A stretch of DNA of 54,027 bases from an uncultured Ruminiclostridium sp. GTDB taxonomy: Bacteria > Bacillota > Clostridia > Oscillospirales > Acutalibacteraceae. The translations under genes were made by a program, and so were the position numbers. Below are positions 8,610 to 15,881 of this stretch, piece after piece. The stretch is taken from positions 1-54,027 of the forward strand of contig CABUCM010000017.1 of NCBI GenBank assembly GCA_902490005.1, given 5' to 3'. Positions within the stretch are counted from its first letter, which is position 1; each line of letters opens with the position of its first letter. Below the pieces are notes generated by a model. The model saw nothing but the letters and a program-made list of their open reading frames with translations, was not told the origin of the DNA and ran no database searches.

Positions 8610-8645
8610 TCCTGGGACGTCCGCGATTTATAGGGCGTCCCGGGA
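8610..8645 (+). other. Intercistronic hairpin between permease and NagB-like gene
   Basis: Arms 8610-8622 and 8633-8645 pair over 13 positions, two of them G-U, around a 10-base loop. No T-tract follows, so it is more likely an mRNA processing or stability element than a terminator. It separates transporter genes from the enzyme pair. Confidence 0.45.
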
Positions 8646-8696
8646 AGATATCGTAAAAAAGACGGGAAAACATGTAGGAATTGAGGTGATACTTAG

Positions 8697-9605
8697 TTGC
8701 AAGAATATGTCATTACAAACGAAGATCTTAGAAAATGGTGCTCTATCCCATTGGAGGAATTGGAGCGGCAACCAGATAAAAAGATGGAACTAGTTGTGCG
8801 GGATGACAAGAACACCGTGGCGCGGGAGGTAGGGAACCTTCTGGCGGACGAGGTGGTCCACAATAACCGGCTGGGCCAGCCTACGCGGTGGATTCTTCCC
8901 GGGGGGCCCGCGGAGCAGTATGATATTTTTGCCAAGCGGGTCAACCAGGAGGGCATTGATCTGAAGAACCTGCATATCTTTCATATGGATACCTGGCTTG
9001 ACTGGCAATACCGGCTGTTTCCTCCGGAAAACACCCGCTTTTCCTGTAAAGCGAAAATGGAGAAGATATTTTACAGTAAAATCGATTCCAAGCTGAACGT
9101 GCCGGAACCCCAGCGGTATTTTCCGGATCCTTTGGAACCGGACCGGTTTGATGACAAAATCGAAGAGCTGGGTGGAATCGATACATTGATCGGCGGGGTA
9201 GGCTGTAAGGGTCTGGTGGCGTTTAACGAGTGCCCGTATTCCCCCTACCACCGGGTCAGCCTGGAGGAATACGCCCAGTCCAAATCCAGAATCGTCACGC
9301 TGAGGGAGGATACCATCATTGCTTATGGAGAAAGGGAATTCGGCGCCTGTTTTGACGCGTTGCCTCCCAATGCGTTCACCATCGGGATGAAGTCCATGCT
9401 CCGGGCGCGGCGGGCTGTGTTCGTGGTCACCACAGGGAGTTGGAAACAAACAGTGCTGCGTATAGCGCTGTTCAGCGAGCCCACCACGGAATATCCCGTG
9501 ACGCTGTTCCCAAAGTATGTGCCCCAGTGCGTGCTGTATTGCGACAGAGGGACGGCCGATCATGTGATATCGCGAAAATATGAGGGTATTCCAATTTTAA
9601 AGTAA
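8697..9605 (+). CDS. NagB-like (glucosamine-6-phosphate deaminase fold) protein with altered active site
   Basis: A 302-residue protein of the glucosamine-6-phosphate deaminase/6-phosphogluconolactonase fold. Recognisable landmarks: WILPGGP (65-71) where NagB has the phosphate-binding TGSTP loop; HMDTW (96-100) for NagB's NMDEY, keeping the base Asp (D98); and GGVGCKGLVAFNE (166-178) for GxGxDGHIAFNE. In the last motif the catalytic Asp and His are replaced by Lys171 and Leu173, while the Glu (E178) remains. Start is TTG at 8697, eight bases after GAGGTG. It therefore probably does not deaminate GlcN6P by the standard mechanism; it may be an isomerase, lactonase or lyase on a related phosphosugar. 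Operon position supports a catabolic role. Confidence 0.75.
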   Translation: MQEYVITNEDLRKWCSIPLEELERQPDKKMELVVRDDKNTVAREVGNLLADEVVHNNRLGQPTRWILPGGPAEQYDIFAKRVNQEGIDLKNLHIFHMDTWLDWQYRLFPPENTRFSCKAKMEKIFYSKIDSKLNVPEPQRYFPDPLEPDRFDDKIEELGGIDTLIGGVGCKGLVAFNECPYSPYHRVSLEEYAQSKSRIVTLREDTIIAYGEREFGACFDALPPNAFTIGMKSMLRARRAVFVVTTGSWKQTVLRIALFSEPTTEYPVTLFPKYVPQCVLYCDRGTADHVISRKYEGIPILK

Positions 9606-9630
9606 GAAAAGAAAGACGAGAGGCGATCCC

Positions 9631-10566
9631 ATGAAGTTTCAGCCTGATATCATTGTAATGTATACGCACAGTGTAAGCAACGGCGGCATTCGGGTTCATA
9701 AGCTTCCCAAAGCCGGCGAAACGGTCCGGGCCTTGGAGAGCGGCCGGGGAATCGACGGAGCAAAGGGGACCAACGTCGCCGTAGCGGCCGGCCGTGTGGG
9801 CGCGAAGGTAGCCCTGGTTGCTCATGTGCAGGGCGGAGAATGGTTCCACCGGGCAAAGGAGCTCCTGCGGGAGGAAGGGATAGACGACCGGTTCGTGGTG
9901 TGCCAGCCTGGCACGCGCCGTGCTTCCGGCTGCATCATTATTGACGACGAAGGCAACAATATGATTATTCTTGGCAGCGGCACACAGCAGGCGATCCCCA
10001 GGGATGAGATTGACAGGGCGCTGGAAAGCCTGCGGGAAGCCAAATATTGCGTCACCGGCTATGAACTGGAGCTGGAAAGCGTAAAATATCTGGTAAAGAA
10101 GGCCAAGTCCTTGGGTATTCGAACGGTTTTAAATCCCTCCCCAGTGCCAAACCAGGCGCCGGATTTTTGGGGTTTCGTGGATGTTTTAGTTCTTAACGAG
10201 GTAGAAGTGGCGCATATACTGCGCTTGGCCGGCTGTCCGCCCGCTGAGCAATGGGAGAAAAACGCTGCTTTGCTCCGAAATATCTATGGCTGCCAGCAGG
10301 TGGTTATCACTTTGGGAGACAAAGGGTTCTGCTGTTTGGACCAGGAAGGTAACATAACGAAGGGCGAGGGGCTCCAGGTACGCTCTATTGACGCTACGGG
10401 GGCCGGAGACGGATTTTTGGGTTCTATGACAGCCCGGCTGGCTGCGGGCGATTCCTTAGGGGAAGCGTGCCGCTGGGCAAACCGTTACGCGGCCTTCACC
10501 GTGCAGAAATCAGGAACCATCAGCAGTTATCCCACAATTTCAGAATTGGCGTCCAACGCAGAATAA
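9631..10566 (+). CDS. PfkB-family carbohydrate kinase (ribokinase-like)
   Basis: A 311-residue kinase. The N-terminal PfkB signature region GAKGTNVAVAAGRVGAKVAL binds substrate, and the C-terminal DATGAGDGFLGS (DTxGAGD signature) holds the anion hole and the catalytic Asp. It uses ATP to phosphorylate a sugar or sugar derivative. It is the last gene of the operon, 25 bases after the NagB-like gene, with SD AGAGGCGA. With SIS proteins present, a fructosamine-kinase role like FrlD is one option; ribokinase- or tagatose-6-P-kinase-like roles are others. Specificity is not readable. Confidence 0.88.
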   Translation: MKFQPDIIVMYTHSVSNGGIRVHKLPKAGETVRALESGRGIDGAKGTNVAVAAGRVGAKVALVAHVQGGEWFHRAKELLREEGIDDRFVVCQPGTRRASGCIIIDDEGNNMIILGSGTQQAIPRDEIDRALESLREAKYCVTGYELELESVKYLVKKAKSLGIRTVLNPSPVPNQAPDFWGFVDVLVLNEVEVAHILRLAGCPPAEQWEKNAALLRNIYGCQQVVITLGDKGFCCLDQEGNITKGEGLQVRSIDATGAGDGFLGSMTARLAAGDSLGEACRWANRYAAFTVQKSGTISSYPTISELASNAE

Positions 10567-10596
10567 AACCGAAAGCGACAAAAGCATTCCATACAC

Positions 10597-10668
10597 GCGC
10601 CTCTTAAGGGGCCCGCAGCCAGCTGGATAAGTGATGAACCGGCTGGCTCAGGGCGCTTTGAGAGGCGC
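10597..10668. other. Long imperfect palindrome (30-bp arms)
   Basis: Arms 10597-10626 and 10639-10668 start and end in GCGCCTCT/AGAGGCGC and pair along most of their length around a 12-base loop. A T-rich but interrupted stretch follows on the plus strand (10678-10693). It could end the sugar operon, act as a structured RNA, or be a small palindromic repeat element. The rest of 10567-10750 shows no gene. Confidence 0.6.
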
Positions 10669-10750
10669 GCGGCTATGTTTTCATGTTTTTCATTTTCAAA
10701 ATTTGTTTTATCAAACGGTGAACCAGCAGGCTGAAACGATTTTAAAGCAT

Positions 10751-10808
10751 AAAAAAGCTTCCACGGTTTTACCTTTTGCAAAAGTAGGAAAAATACCGTG
10801 GAAGCTTT
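10751..10808 (-). terminator. Intrinsic terminator of the 70-residue protein gene
   Basis: Perfect 14-bp arms 10754-10767 and 10795-10808 are followed, read on the minus strand, by a six-T run. It lies about 20 bases after the stop of the minus-strand gene. Confidence 0.8.
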
Positions 10809-10827
10809 ACAGACAGGGAAAGATGAT

Positions 10828-11040
10828 TTATAATTTTTTCAGCTGCTCTAGAACATGGTTGATTTTCTGCTGAGGCACGTGAAAGCCTTTGACCAGGGAC
10901 AGAACCTCATTCAGGGTCATGTTTCGCGCTATGCGGATGAGCTGATCGCTGAGCATGGGGAATTCTCGCAGAATCAGCGATTTTGCCTTTGGATTTACCT
11001 CTAATTGACGGATTGGAATGTTTCCGTTTTTTAAATCCAT
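10828..11040 (-). CDS. Small conserved-looking protein of unknown function, 70 aa
   Basis: I do not recognise the family. The protein is soluble, basic overall, with an N-terminal strand-like stretch (GNIPIRQLEVNP) and a mostly helical, hydrophobic-patterned remainder (FPMLSDQLIRIARNMTLNEV), ending KINHVLEQLKKL. It has no Cys, signal or TM segment. It looks genuine because the ATG has SD AGAGGTGAT at good spacing, a plausible promoter lies upstream and a strong terminator directly follows. It is divergent from the HD-domain gene. The size and helical C-terminus suit a small DNA- or protein-binding regulator, but nothing proves it. Confidence 0.7.
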   Translation of the reverse strand: MDLKNGNIPIRQLEVNPKAKSLILREFPMLSDQLIRIARNMTLNEVLSLVKGFHVPQQKINHVLEQLKKL

Positions 11041-11060
11041 AGAAGATCACCTCTTTCGCC

Positions 11061-11089
11061 ATTGTATGAAAAACCTGGCGTTCCAGGAA
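11061..11089 (-). promoter_or_regulatory. Candidate promoter of the 70-aa protein gene
   Basis: On the minus strand TTCCTG and TACAAT are 17 bases apart. The spacer and -35 contain the dyad CCTGG-CGTT-CCAGG (11074-11087), which could be an operator shared with the divergent HD gene. Confidence 0.45.
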
Positions 11090-11115
11090 CTAAGAAAAGA
11101 GAAAAGGATTCGATT

Positions 11116-11775
11116 ATGATTACAGAAGACGTTATCAAAAACAACGAACAGATCCGCACCTATATCACCAAGGCGGATGAAGCCCTGGTGGCGCTGGGGT
11201 ATACGGAGCACAGCTTTGCCCATGTGACCAAGGTAGCCCGGTTCGCCAAGCAGCTAATGCTGGATTTGGGCTACGGCGGCCGAAAGGCGGAGCTTGCTTG
11301 GATCGCAGGGTATCTCCATGATATCGGCAATGTGATTAACCGGATCGACCACGCCCAAAGCGGCGCGGTCATGGCGTTCTGGCTTTTGAATAATTTGGGG
11401 GCGGACGCTGAGGAACTTTCCACGATTATCAGCGCCATCGGGAACCATGACGAAAGCACGGCGTTTCCCGTCAACGAGGTGGCGGCGGCTTTGATTTTAG
11501 CGGATAAAACAGACGTGCGCCGCAGCCGGGTGCGCAATGCCGATTTTGCCACGTTTGATATTCACGACCGGGTAAATTACGCGGTGGTGGACTCCACCAC
11601 AAGTCTGGCGGAGGATAAAAAGGCGATTCTTCTTTCCGTGACCATCGACACGGAAATTTCCCCGGTGATGGATTACTTTGAGATTTTTTTAGACCGGATG
11701 CTCCTTTGCCGGAAAGCGGCGGAAAAGCTGGGCTTGAAATTCCAGCTGGAGATCAACGGCCAAAGCATTTTATAA
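11116..11775 (+). CDS. HD-domain phosphohydrolase
   Basis: A 219-residue HD-superfamily metal-dependent phosphohydrolase. Ligand positions: H32 or H36 (EHSFAHVTKVARFA), the diagnostic H68-D69 in GYLHDIGN, H79 in RIDHAQSG, a later GNHDES, and a final Asp in LADKTD. The ATG at 11116 follows a purine-rich SD; the upstream in-frame start adds 18 residues without family features. The C-terminal 80 residues form a separate alpha/beta part. Such proteins hydrolyse nucleotides, (p)ppGpp or phosphate esters; the substrate here is unknown. Monocistronic, with a strong hairpin 14 bases after the stop. Confidence 0.85.
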   Translation: MITEDVIKNNEQIRTYITKADEALVALGYTEHSFAHVTKVARFAKQLMLDLGYGGRKAELAWIAGYLHDIGNVINRIDHAQSGAVMAFWLLNNLGADAEELSTIISAIGNHDESTAFPVNEVAAALILADKTDVRRSRVRNADFATFDIHDRVNYAVVDSTTSLAEDKKAILLSVTIDTEISPVMDYFEIFLDRMLLCRKAAEKLGLKFQLEINGQSIL

Positions 11776-11789
11776 AGGCTTACCAGCAG

Positions 11790-11827
11790 CAAAGCTGCCG
11801 GGAAAAACGAGATTCCCGGCAGCTTTG
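11790..11827. terminator. Perfect 15-bp hairpin between convergent genes
   Basis: CAAAGCTGCCGGGAA and its exact complement enclose an 8-base loop between the HD gene and the minus-strand membrane-protein gene. The T-tracts are short on both sides, so it is a moderate bidirectional terminator. Confidence 0.7.
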
Positions 11828-11865
11828 TTCTTGCGCGGCGGCGCCCGCCGGCTTTTAAGAGAGAT

Positions 11866-12519
11866 TTATTTTTTCTTAAGATTTACCTGGACCATTCTTT
11901 CAAACCCGCCCATAATAAACCCGACCTTTTTCTTTTTGTAATACAAATAGTAAGGAATAAACATAAGAAGCGCGCCGATGGTGCAGACAATCATGTCCTG
12001 CATCGTGTCGTGAATTCCGGTGGTAAGAACCTTTTGGGGGTCATTGTGAACTACTAAGTCTAGTGTGTACTCGCAGATTTCCCAAAAGCACGCCATCCCC
12101 ATGGACACCGCGAGAGAGAATACGCTGGCCAGGGGAAAATCATTTTCCTCAATTTCACGGCTGGGCTTGAGCAAATAAAAAAGGATCAGGGCAAGAAAGC
12201 TGACAAACGCGCCGGAGAAGGTATGCGCAATTTTGTCAAAATGGGGCACATAGGAATAAAATTGAAGCACAATGCCAAGGGTGTAGAGCATAAAAATGAA
12301 AAGGTAAATAAAAGCGCTCAATTGATAAATAGGCTGAAAACGCAAAAGCTTATAAACAAGATCCACAATGGGAATGAACAGTAAGGCGCTGAAGGCCAGA
12401 ATATAATAATAGGGGCGGTTTTGCGTAATATAATAAATTCCCCAGCCTATGTTGAAGAGGGCGTAAAAGCCCAAAATAAAAGGATACAGCTTTTTGAAAA
12501 ATTCTTCACGCTTGGTCAT
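11866..12519 (-). CDS. YjdF-like (DUF2238) integral membrane protein
   Basis: A 217-residue multi-pass membrane protein with about six hydrophobic segments. The DUF2238/YjdF signatures are HFDKIAHTFSGAF near residue 95, WEICEYTLD near 145, and HDTMQDMIVCTIGALL near 168; these clustered His, Asp and Glu residues at membrane edges are the conserved feature of the family. The C-terminus is basic (VQVNLKKK). Function is unknown. It is monocistronic with its own promoter. The family assignment rests on these motifs. Confidence 0.75.
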   Translation of the reverse strand: MTKREEFFKKLYPFILGFYALFNIGWGIYYITQNRPYYYILAFSALLFIPIVDLVYKLLRFQPIYQLSAFIYLFIFMLYTLGIVLQFYSYVPHFDKIAHTFSGAFVSFLALILFYLLKPSREIEENDFPLASVFSLAVSMGMACFWEICEYTLDLVVHNDPQKVLTTGIHDTMQDMIVCTIGALLMFIPYYLYYKKKKVGFIMGGFERMVQVNLKKK

Positions 12520-12566
12520 AGGGCACCTTCCTTAAAACAATTCTTGATAAACAAACAGATATTTTT

Positions 12567-12595
12567 ATTTTATTCGGAACAGGGGAAAATAACAA
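12567..12595 (-). promoter_or_regulatory. SigA-type promoter of the YjdF-like gene
   Basis: On the minus strand TTGTTA and TAAAAT are spaced by 17 bases, about 45 bases upstream of the ATG at 12519. Confidence 0.6.
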
Positions 12596-12716
12596 GGGCT
12601 ATTTTTGAAAAATCTGTGTCATTTGGTTGAAAAAGGAATCAAGGAAGCCTGGGAAACGATGATAAGGGTGTTCAGAAGCTGCTTTTTACGCGATGATTAA
12701 GAAAAGGAGGGTTTTT

Positions 12717-12989
12717 ATGGAGTTCTTGGAAGAAAAGGGAAGGATTTACGCGGTAGACGCCGCCGGAAAGCTTTTGGCCGAGGTGACGTTCCCTGAGGAC
12801 GGGACCCACACGGCGGTGATCGACCATACCTTTGTGGACGAGTCCCTGAGAGGCCAGGGGGTAGCCGGCCAGCTGCTGGGGAAAGCGGTGGACGCCATCA
12901 GAAAGCAAGGGAAAAAAGCCCGGCCGGAGTGCTCTTACGCGGTGGCCTGGTTTGAAAAGCATCCGGAAGAAAAGGATTTGCTGGAATAA
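12717..12989 (+). CDS. Short GNAT-fold N-acetyltransferase (YidJ/Gtn type)
   Basis: A 90-residue acetyltransferase of the compact GCN5-related type (Acetyltransf_CG family). Visible features: a beta hairpin start, HTFVDESLRGQGVAGQLLGKAVDAI containing the acetyl-CoA loop (RGQGVAG), and the family's C-terminal CSYAVAWFEKHPEEKDLL. The ATG at 12717 has a perfect AAAGGAGG six bases upstream; the in-frame ATG at 12693 lacks one. The target is unknown. A pyrophosphate-loop GNAT of this size is usually a stand-alone cytosolic enzyme. Confidence 0.88.
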   Translation: MEFLEEKGRIYAVDAAGKLLAEVTFPEDGTHTAVIDHTFVDESLRGQGVAGQLLGKAVDAIRKQGKKARPECSYAVAWFEKHPEEKDLLE

Positions 12990-13046
12990 TTGCCGGAAGC
13001 CCGTCGCAAGGCGGGCCTGGATTTAAAATTCAAAGGATAGAAAGCG

Positions 13047-13682
13047 GTGTGCGAATTAGTGGCGACAAAATTTTATGCCGTGCGCAAGGGGAGAACCACA
13101 GGAATTTTTACCACCTGGAGCCAATGCCAGCAGCAGGTGACCGGGTACCCGGGAGCGTCGTTTAAAAGCTTTCCCACCAGGGAGGAGGCGCAGCAATTTC
13201 TGGAAACCGGAATGACAGGCGCCGCGCCTTCCGTTCCGGCGGCAGGCGGGAATTTGGCGGGCGCGGCGGAAGCGGTCGCCTATGTGGACGGAAGCTACCA
13301 TGGGGGGACCAAAGAATTTGCCTGCGGCGCGGTGATTTTTTATCAGGGAGAAACCTTTGAAATCTCCAAAAAGTTCAGTGATCCGGAGCTTGCCGCCATG
13401 CATAATGTGGCGGGAGAAATCAAAGGCAGCGAGGAAGCGATGAACTTCTGCCTGGAGCGGGGAATTCAAAGCCTGGAAATCCATCATGATTATGAAGGAA
13501 TCGCCAAGTGGTGCACCGGAGAGTGGAGGGCCAATAAAGAGGCCACCAAGGCTTACCGCGCGTATTACCAGCAGGCGGCCCAGCGGCTTAAGATCACCTT
13601 TGTCAAGGTGAAAGGCCATTCCGGCGACCGGTTCAACGACCGGGCGGACCGGCTGGCCAAAGACGCTTTGGGCATTGGATAA
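13047..13682 (+). CDS. Ribonuclease H with N-terminal viroplasmin domain
   Basis: A 211-residue, two-domain protein. Residues about 5-52 form a viroplasmin-like RNA/DNA-hybrid-binding domain (KFYAVRKGRTTGIFTTWSQC...SFPTREEAQQFL). After an Ala/Gly-rich linker, residues 75-211 are RNase HI, with the acidic set visible in YVDGSY, GEIKGSEEA, HHDYEGI and NDRADRLAKDAL. It degrades RNA in RNA:DNA hybrids (R-loops, primers). The start is GTG at 13047, 8 bases after AAGGAT; a GTG four codons later is the alternative. This eukaryote-like layout is common in clostridia. Confidence 0.93.
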   Translation: MCELVATKFYAVRKGRTTGIFTTWSQCQQQVTGYPGASFKSFPTREEAQQFLETGMTGAAPSVPAAGGNLAGAAEAVAYVDGSYHGGTKEFACGAVIFYQGETFEISKKFSDPELAAMHNVAGEIKGSEEAMNFCLERGIQSLEIHHDYEGIAKWCTGEWRANKEATKAYRAYYQQAAQRLKITFVKVKGHSGDRFNDRADRLAKDALGIG

Positions 13683-13738
13683 TTAGCCTTGCGGGGGATC
13701 CGGGATTTGGCAATTTCGCGTTAAAAGGGAGAGCGCGA

Positions 13739-14185
13739 ATGCGGTTTACGGATACCGGCGGCAGCCAGGGTTTTATTGGTTTGTGCTGGGAACGGGACGC
13801 GTACTTAAATGGACTTGCAGGCGGATAGGAAAACTGTGCCCAATATCTTCCTTATAAACCGATTAGAAGGCATTTATGACGTTGTTGTGGCGTATGACGG
13901 CCTCCGGCGGGCTGCGCGGGGGTCCAAAGGTGGCGGGGAATGCGCCGAGGAAAAGAACGTGTATGCCCGTAAGGAATACCGGGGGACGGGGGGATTTCCA
14001 AGGAAATCATGAAACGGCTGGAACAAAAGGCAAAACAAGAAGGCGGTTCCTTTTTGATTTTGGTGCCCGGGGAACCTTTGGCGGAAGCAATGGCTTTATA
14101 CCGTAGGATTGGTTTTCAGGCGCCCTCCAATTATGGCCAATATCAGGATATGCCGGAGTTTGTCCCCATGAAAAAGAAGCCATAA
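13739..14185 (+). pseudogene. Broken GNAT acetyltransferase gene
   Basis: Pieces of one acetyltransferase appear in order but in different frames. From the ATG at 13739 the reading is MRFTDTGGSQGFIGLCWERD and so on until a TAG at 13826-13828, after which the same frame continues ENCAQYLPYK. The frame then changes (RLEGIYDVVVAYDG, KNVYARKEYRG), and from about 13994 the original frame resumes: ISKEIMKRLEQKAKQEGG, EPLAEAMALYRRIGFQ, YGQYQDMPEFVPMKKKP, stop at 14185. The last part is the typical GNAT C-terminus. At least one nonsense change and two frameshifts are needed, so it is a decayed gene rather than a functional protein, unless assembly errors are involved. Confidence 0.85.
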
Positions 14186-14188
14186 GCT

Positions 14189-14224
14189 AAATCGGCCCAG
14201 GAATCTAAATTCCTGGGCCGATTT
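14189..14224. terminator. Perfect 16-bp terminator hairpin
   Basis: AAATCGGCCCAGGAAT pairs exactly with 14209-14224 around a four-base loop. It lies between the broken GNAT gene and the convergent AGCS symporter and probably ends transcription both ways; it is AT-flanked rather than followed by a long T run. Confidence 0.7.
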
Positions 14225-14238
14225 GATTCTTATGCTCT

Positions 14239-15654
14239 TTAAATATCGCTTCGTTCCTTTAAGCGTTTGAAATAATCCTTGGTTTCTTTACAGACCACGC
14301 CGCTTAGGGCCAGAATGGCGATCAGGTTGGGGAATGCCATCAGCCCGTTGAAGATATCGGCAATGTTCCAAACCGCCTCTACCGTCATATAGGGCCCGAA
14401 GAATACCGCCAGGATATACAGCCAACGGTAAATCAAAACAGCCTTTTGGCTCCCGCCGGAGAAATATTCCAGGCAGCGTTCACCGTAATAATCCCAGCCC
14501 AGAATGGTGGTAAAGGCGAAAAACACCAGGCAGGCCATCAAAATGAAGGAAGCGACCTGGGGGTCAAAGGGAAGTCCGTTCTGAAAAGCCCGGGTAGTGA
14601 CAGCGACGCCCTCCAGCCCCACGTTCCAGGAGCCGGTGATGACGATGCACAGCCCGGTCATGGTGCAGATGACGATGGTGTCAATAAACGTGCCGGTCAT
14701 GGAAACCAGTCCCTGCCGGACCGGTTCGTTGGTTTTGGCGGCGGCAGCGGCGATGGGGGCGGAGCCTAAGCCGGCCTCGTTGGAGAAAATACCTCTGGCG
14801 ATCCCCATCTGCATGGCGATGGCGATGCTGCCCACAATTCCGCCGGTCACCGCTTGGGGATTGAAAGCGCCTTCCACGATGGTAGCCAAAGCACTGGGGA
14901 TTTGCTGAAAATTGAAGCCCAGAAGCAGCACGCAGAACGCGACGTAAATAATAGCCATAAACGGCACCACCACCTGGGATACCTGGGCGATCCTGCCCAA
15001 GCCGCCGATGATTACCAGAGCCACGCAGACGGCAACGACCACGCCGGCGATAATCACGGTGTAGGAATAATCTATGCCAAAAATGGTGACGGTATGGCTG
15101 GAATCGGCATCAAAGAAATTTTTTACCGCGGAGGAAATTCCGTTAACCTGGGTAAAGGTGCCGATACCGAACAGGCCCACGCACATGCCGAAGAAGGCGA
15201 ACATCTTGGCGAGCCACTTCCAATTTTTTCCCATACCCTTTTCAATATAATAGAAAGGCCCGCCCAGCACATGGCCGTCCTCGCCGATATGGCGGTATTT
15301 GATGGCTAGCACGCCTTCGGAAAATTTGGTAGCCATGCCGAATAAAGCGGCGATCCACATCCAAAACAGCGCGCCGGGACCGCCCGCTACCACGGCGGTT
15401 GCAACCCCTACAATGTTGCCGGTGCCGATGGTAGCGGAAAGCGCGGTGCACAGCGCGCCAAAACTGCTGACCTCGCCGCGGCCCCCTTCCTCATTTTTCA
15501 CCATGTATTTCAGCGCTTTCGGCAGCCGCCTGATCTGAAGCCCTCCCAAGCGCACCGTCATGAAAATTCCAACTGCCAGAATGAAAACAATCAGCGGCAG
15601 GCCCCAGACGGCTCCATCCAGCCATTTAATCCATTCGTTGATCTGTTCCAACAT
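14239..15654 (-). CDS. AGCS-family sodium:glycine/alanine symporter
   Basis: A 471-residue secondary transporter of the alanine or glycine:cation symporter family, about 450-500 residues and 10-11 TM segments. Family motifs: SAGxG-type stretches such as ALSATIGTGNIVGVATAV and GIARGIFSNEAGLGSAPIAAA, the Na+/substrate-binding region. The ATG at 15654 is chosen because GGAAGGAG lies 13 bases upstream; an earlier TTG overlaps that SD. A glycine riboswitch with a terminator precedes it, so the physiological substrate is probably glycine, taken up with Na+ for use or detoxification when glycine is plentiful. Monocistronic. Confidence 0.95.
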   Translation of the reverse strand: MLEQINEWIKWLDGAVWGLPLIVFILAVGIFMTVRLGGLQIRRLPKALKYMVKNEEGGRGEVSSFGALCTALSATIGTGNIVGVATAVVAGGPGALFWMWIAALFGMATKFSEGVLAIKYRHIGEDGHVLGGPFYYIEKGMGKNWKWLAKMFAFFGMCVGLFGIGTFTQVNGISSAVKNFFDADSSHTVTIFGIDYSYTVIIAGVVVAVCVALVIIGGLGRIAQVSQVVVPFMAIIYVAFCVLLLGFNFQQIPSALATIVEGAFNPQAVTGGIVGSIAIAMQMGIARGIFSNEAGLGSAPIAAAAAKTNEPVRQGLVSMTGTFIDTIVICTMTGLCIVITGSWNVGLEGVAVTTRAFQNGLPFDPQVASFILMACLVFFAFTTILGWDYYGERCLEYFSGGSQKAVLIYRWLYILAVFFGPYMTVEAVWNIADIFNGLMAFPNLIAILALSGVVCKETKDYFKRLKERSDI

Positions 15655-15671
15655 ACCTTCTATTTCTCCTT

Positions 15672-15704
15672 CCAAAAAAATAAAAGCCGAACAAGTCCGG
15701 CTTT
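15672..15704 (-). terminator. Riboswitch expression-platform terminator
   Basis: Read on the minus strand, AAAGCCG, an 8-base loop and CGGCTTT are followed by a long T-rich run, directly upstream of the symporter SD. It sits where the glycine riboswitch would control read-through. Confidence 0.8.
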
Positions 15705-15727
15705 CGAAAGAAAAGACAAAAGTTTCT

Positions 15728-15815
15728 GCATCCTCTGTCCTTTTGCCTGAGAGATCGGCGAAAATTCCGCCTTACACCTTCGGCTCCCGAAATCGGGACT
15801 CTCCAGAGAGTTACC
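15728..15815 (-). ncRNA. Glycine riboswitch (single aptamer)
   Basis: On the minus strand the aptamer core shows CTCTGGAGAG, then a short GC hairpin (CCCGATTTCGGG), AGCCGAAGG and, after a variable stem, CTCTCAGGCAAAAGGACAGAG. These are the hallmark conserved blocks of glycine riboswitches, and the outer CTCTG/CAGAG arms close P1. Only one aptamer is present instead of the common tandem pair; extra pairing beside it may form the ghost helices seen in singlets. With the following terminator it should switch the AGCS symporter on when glycine binds; the direction is inferred from known glycine-transporter switches. Confidence 0.92.
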
Positions 15816-15852
15816 GCATGGGCCCCTGGCGAAACCGCAAGGAACCGTTAAC

Positions 15853-15881
15853 AATTTAACACACTTTTTGCCGGAAAACAA
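15853..15881 (-). promoter_or_regulatory. Promoter of the riboswitch-symporter transcript
   Basis: On the minus strand TTGTTT and TAAATT are 17 bases apart, placing the transcript start just upstream of the aptamer. Confidence 0.6.
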
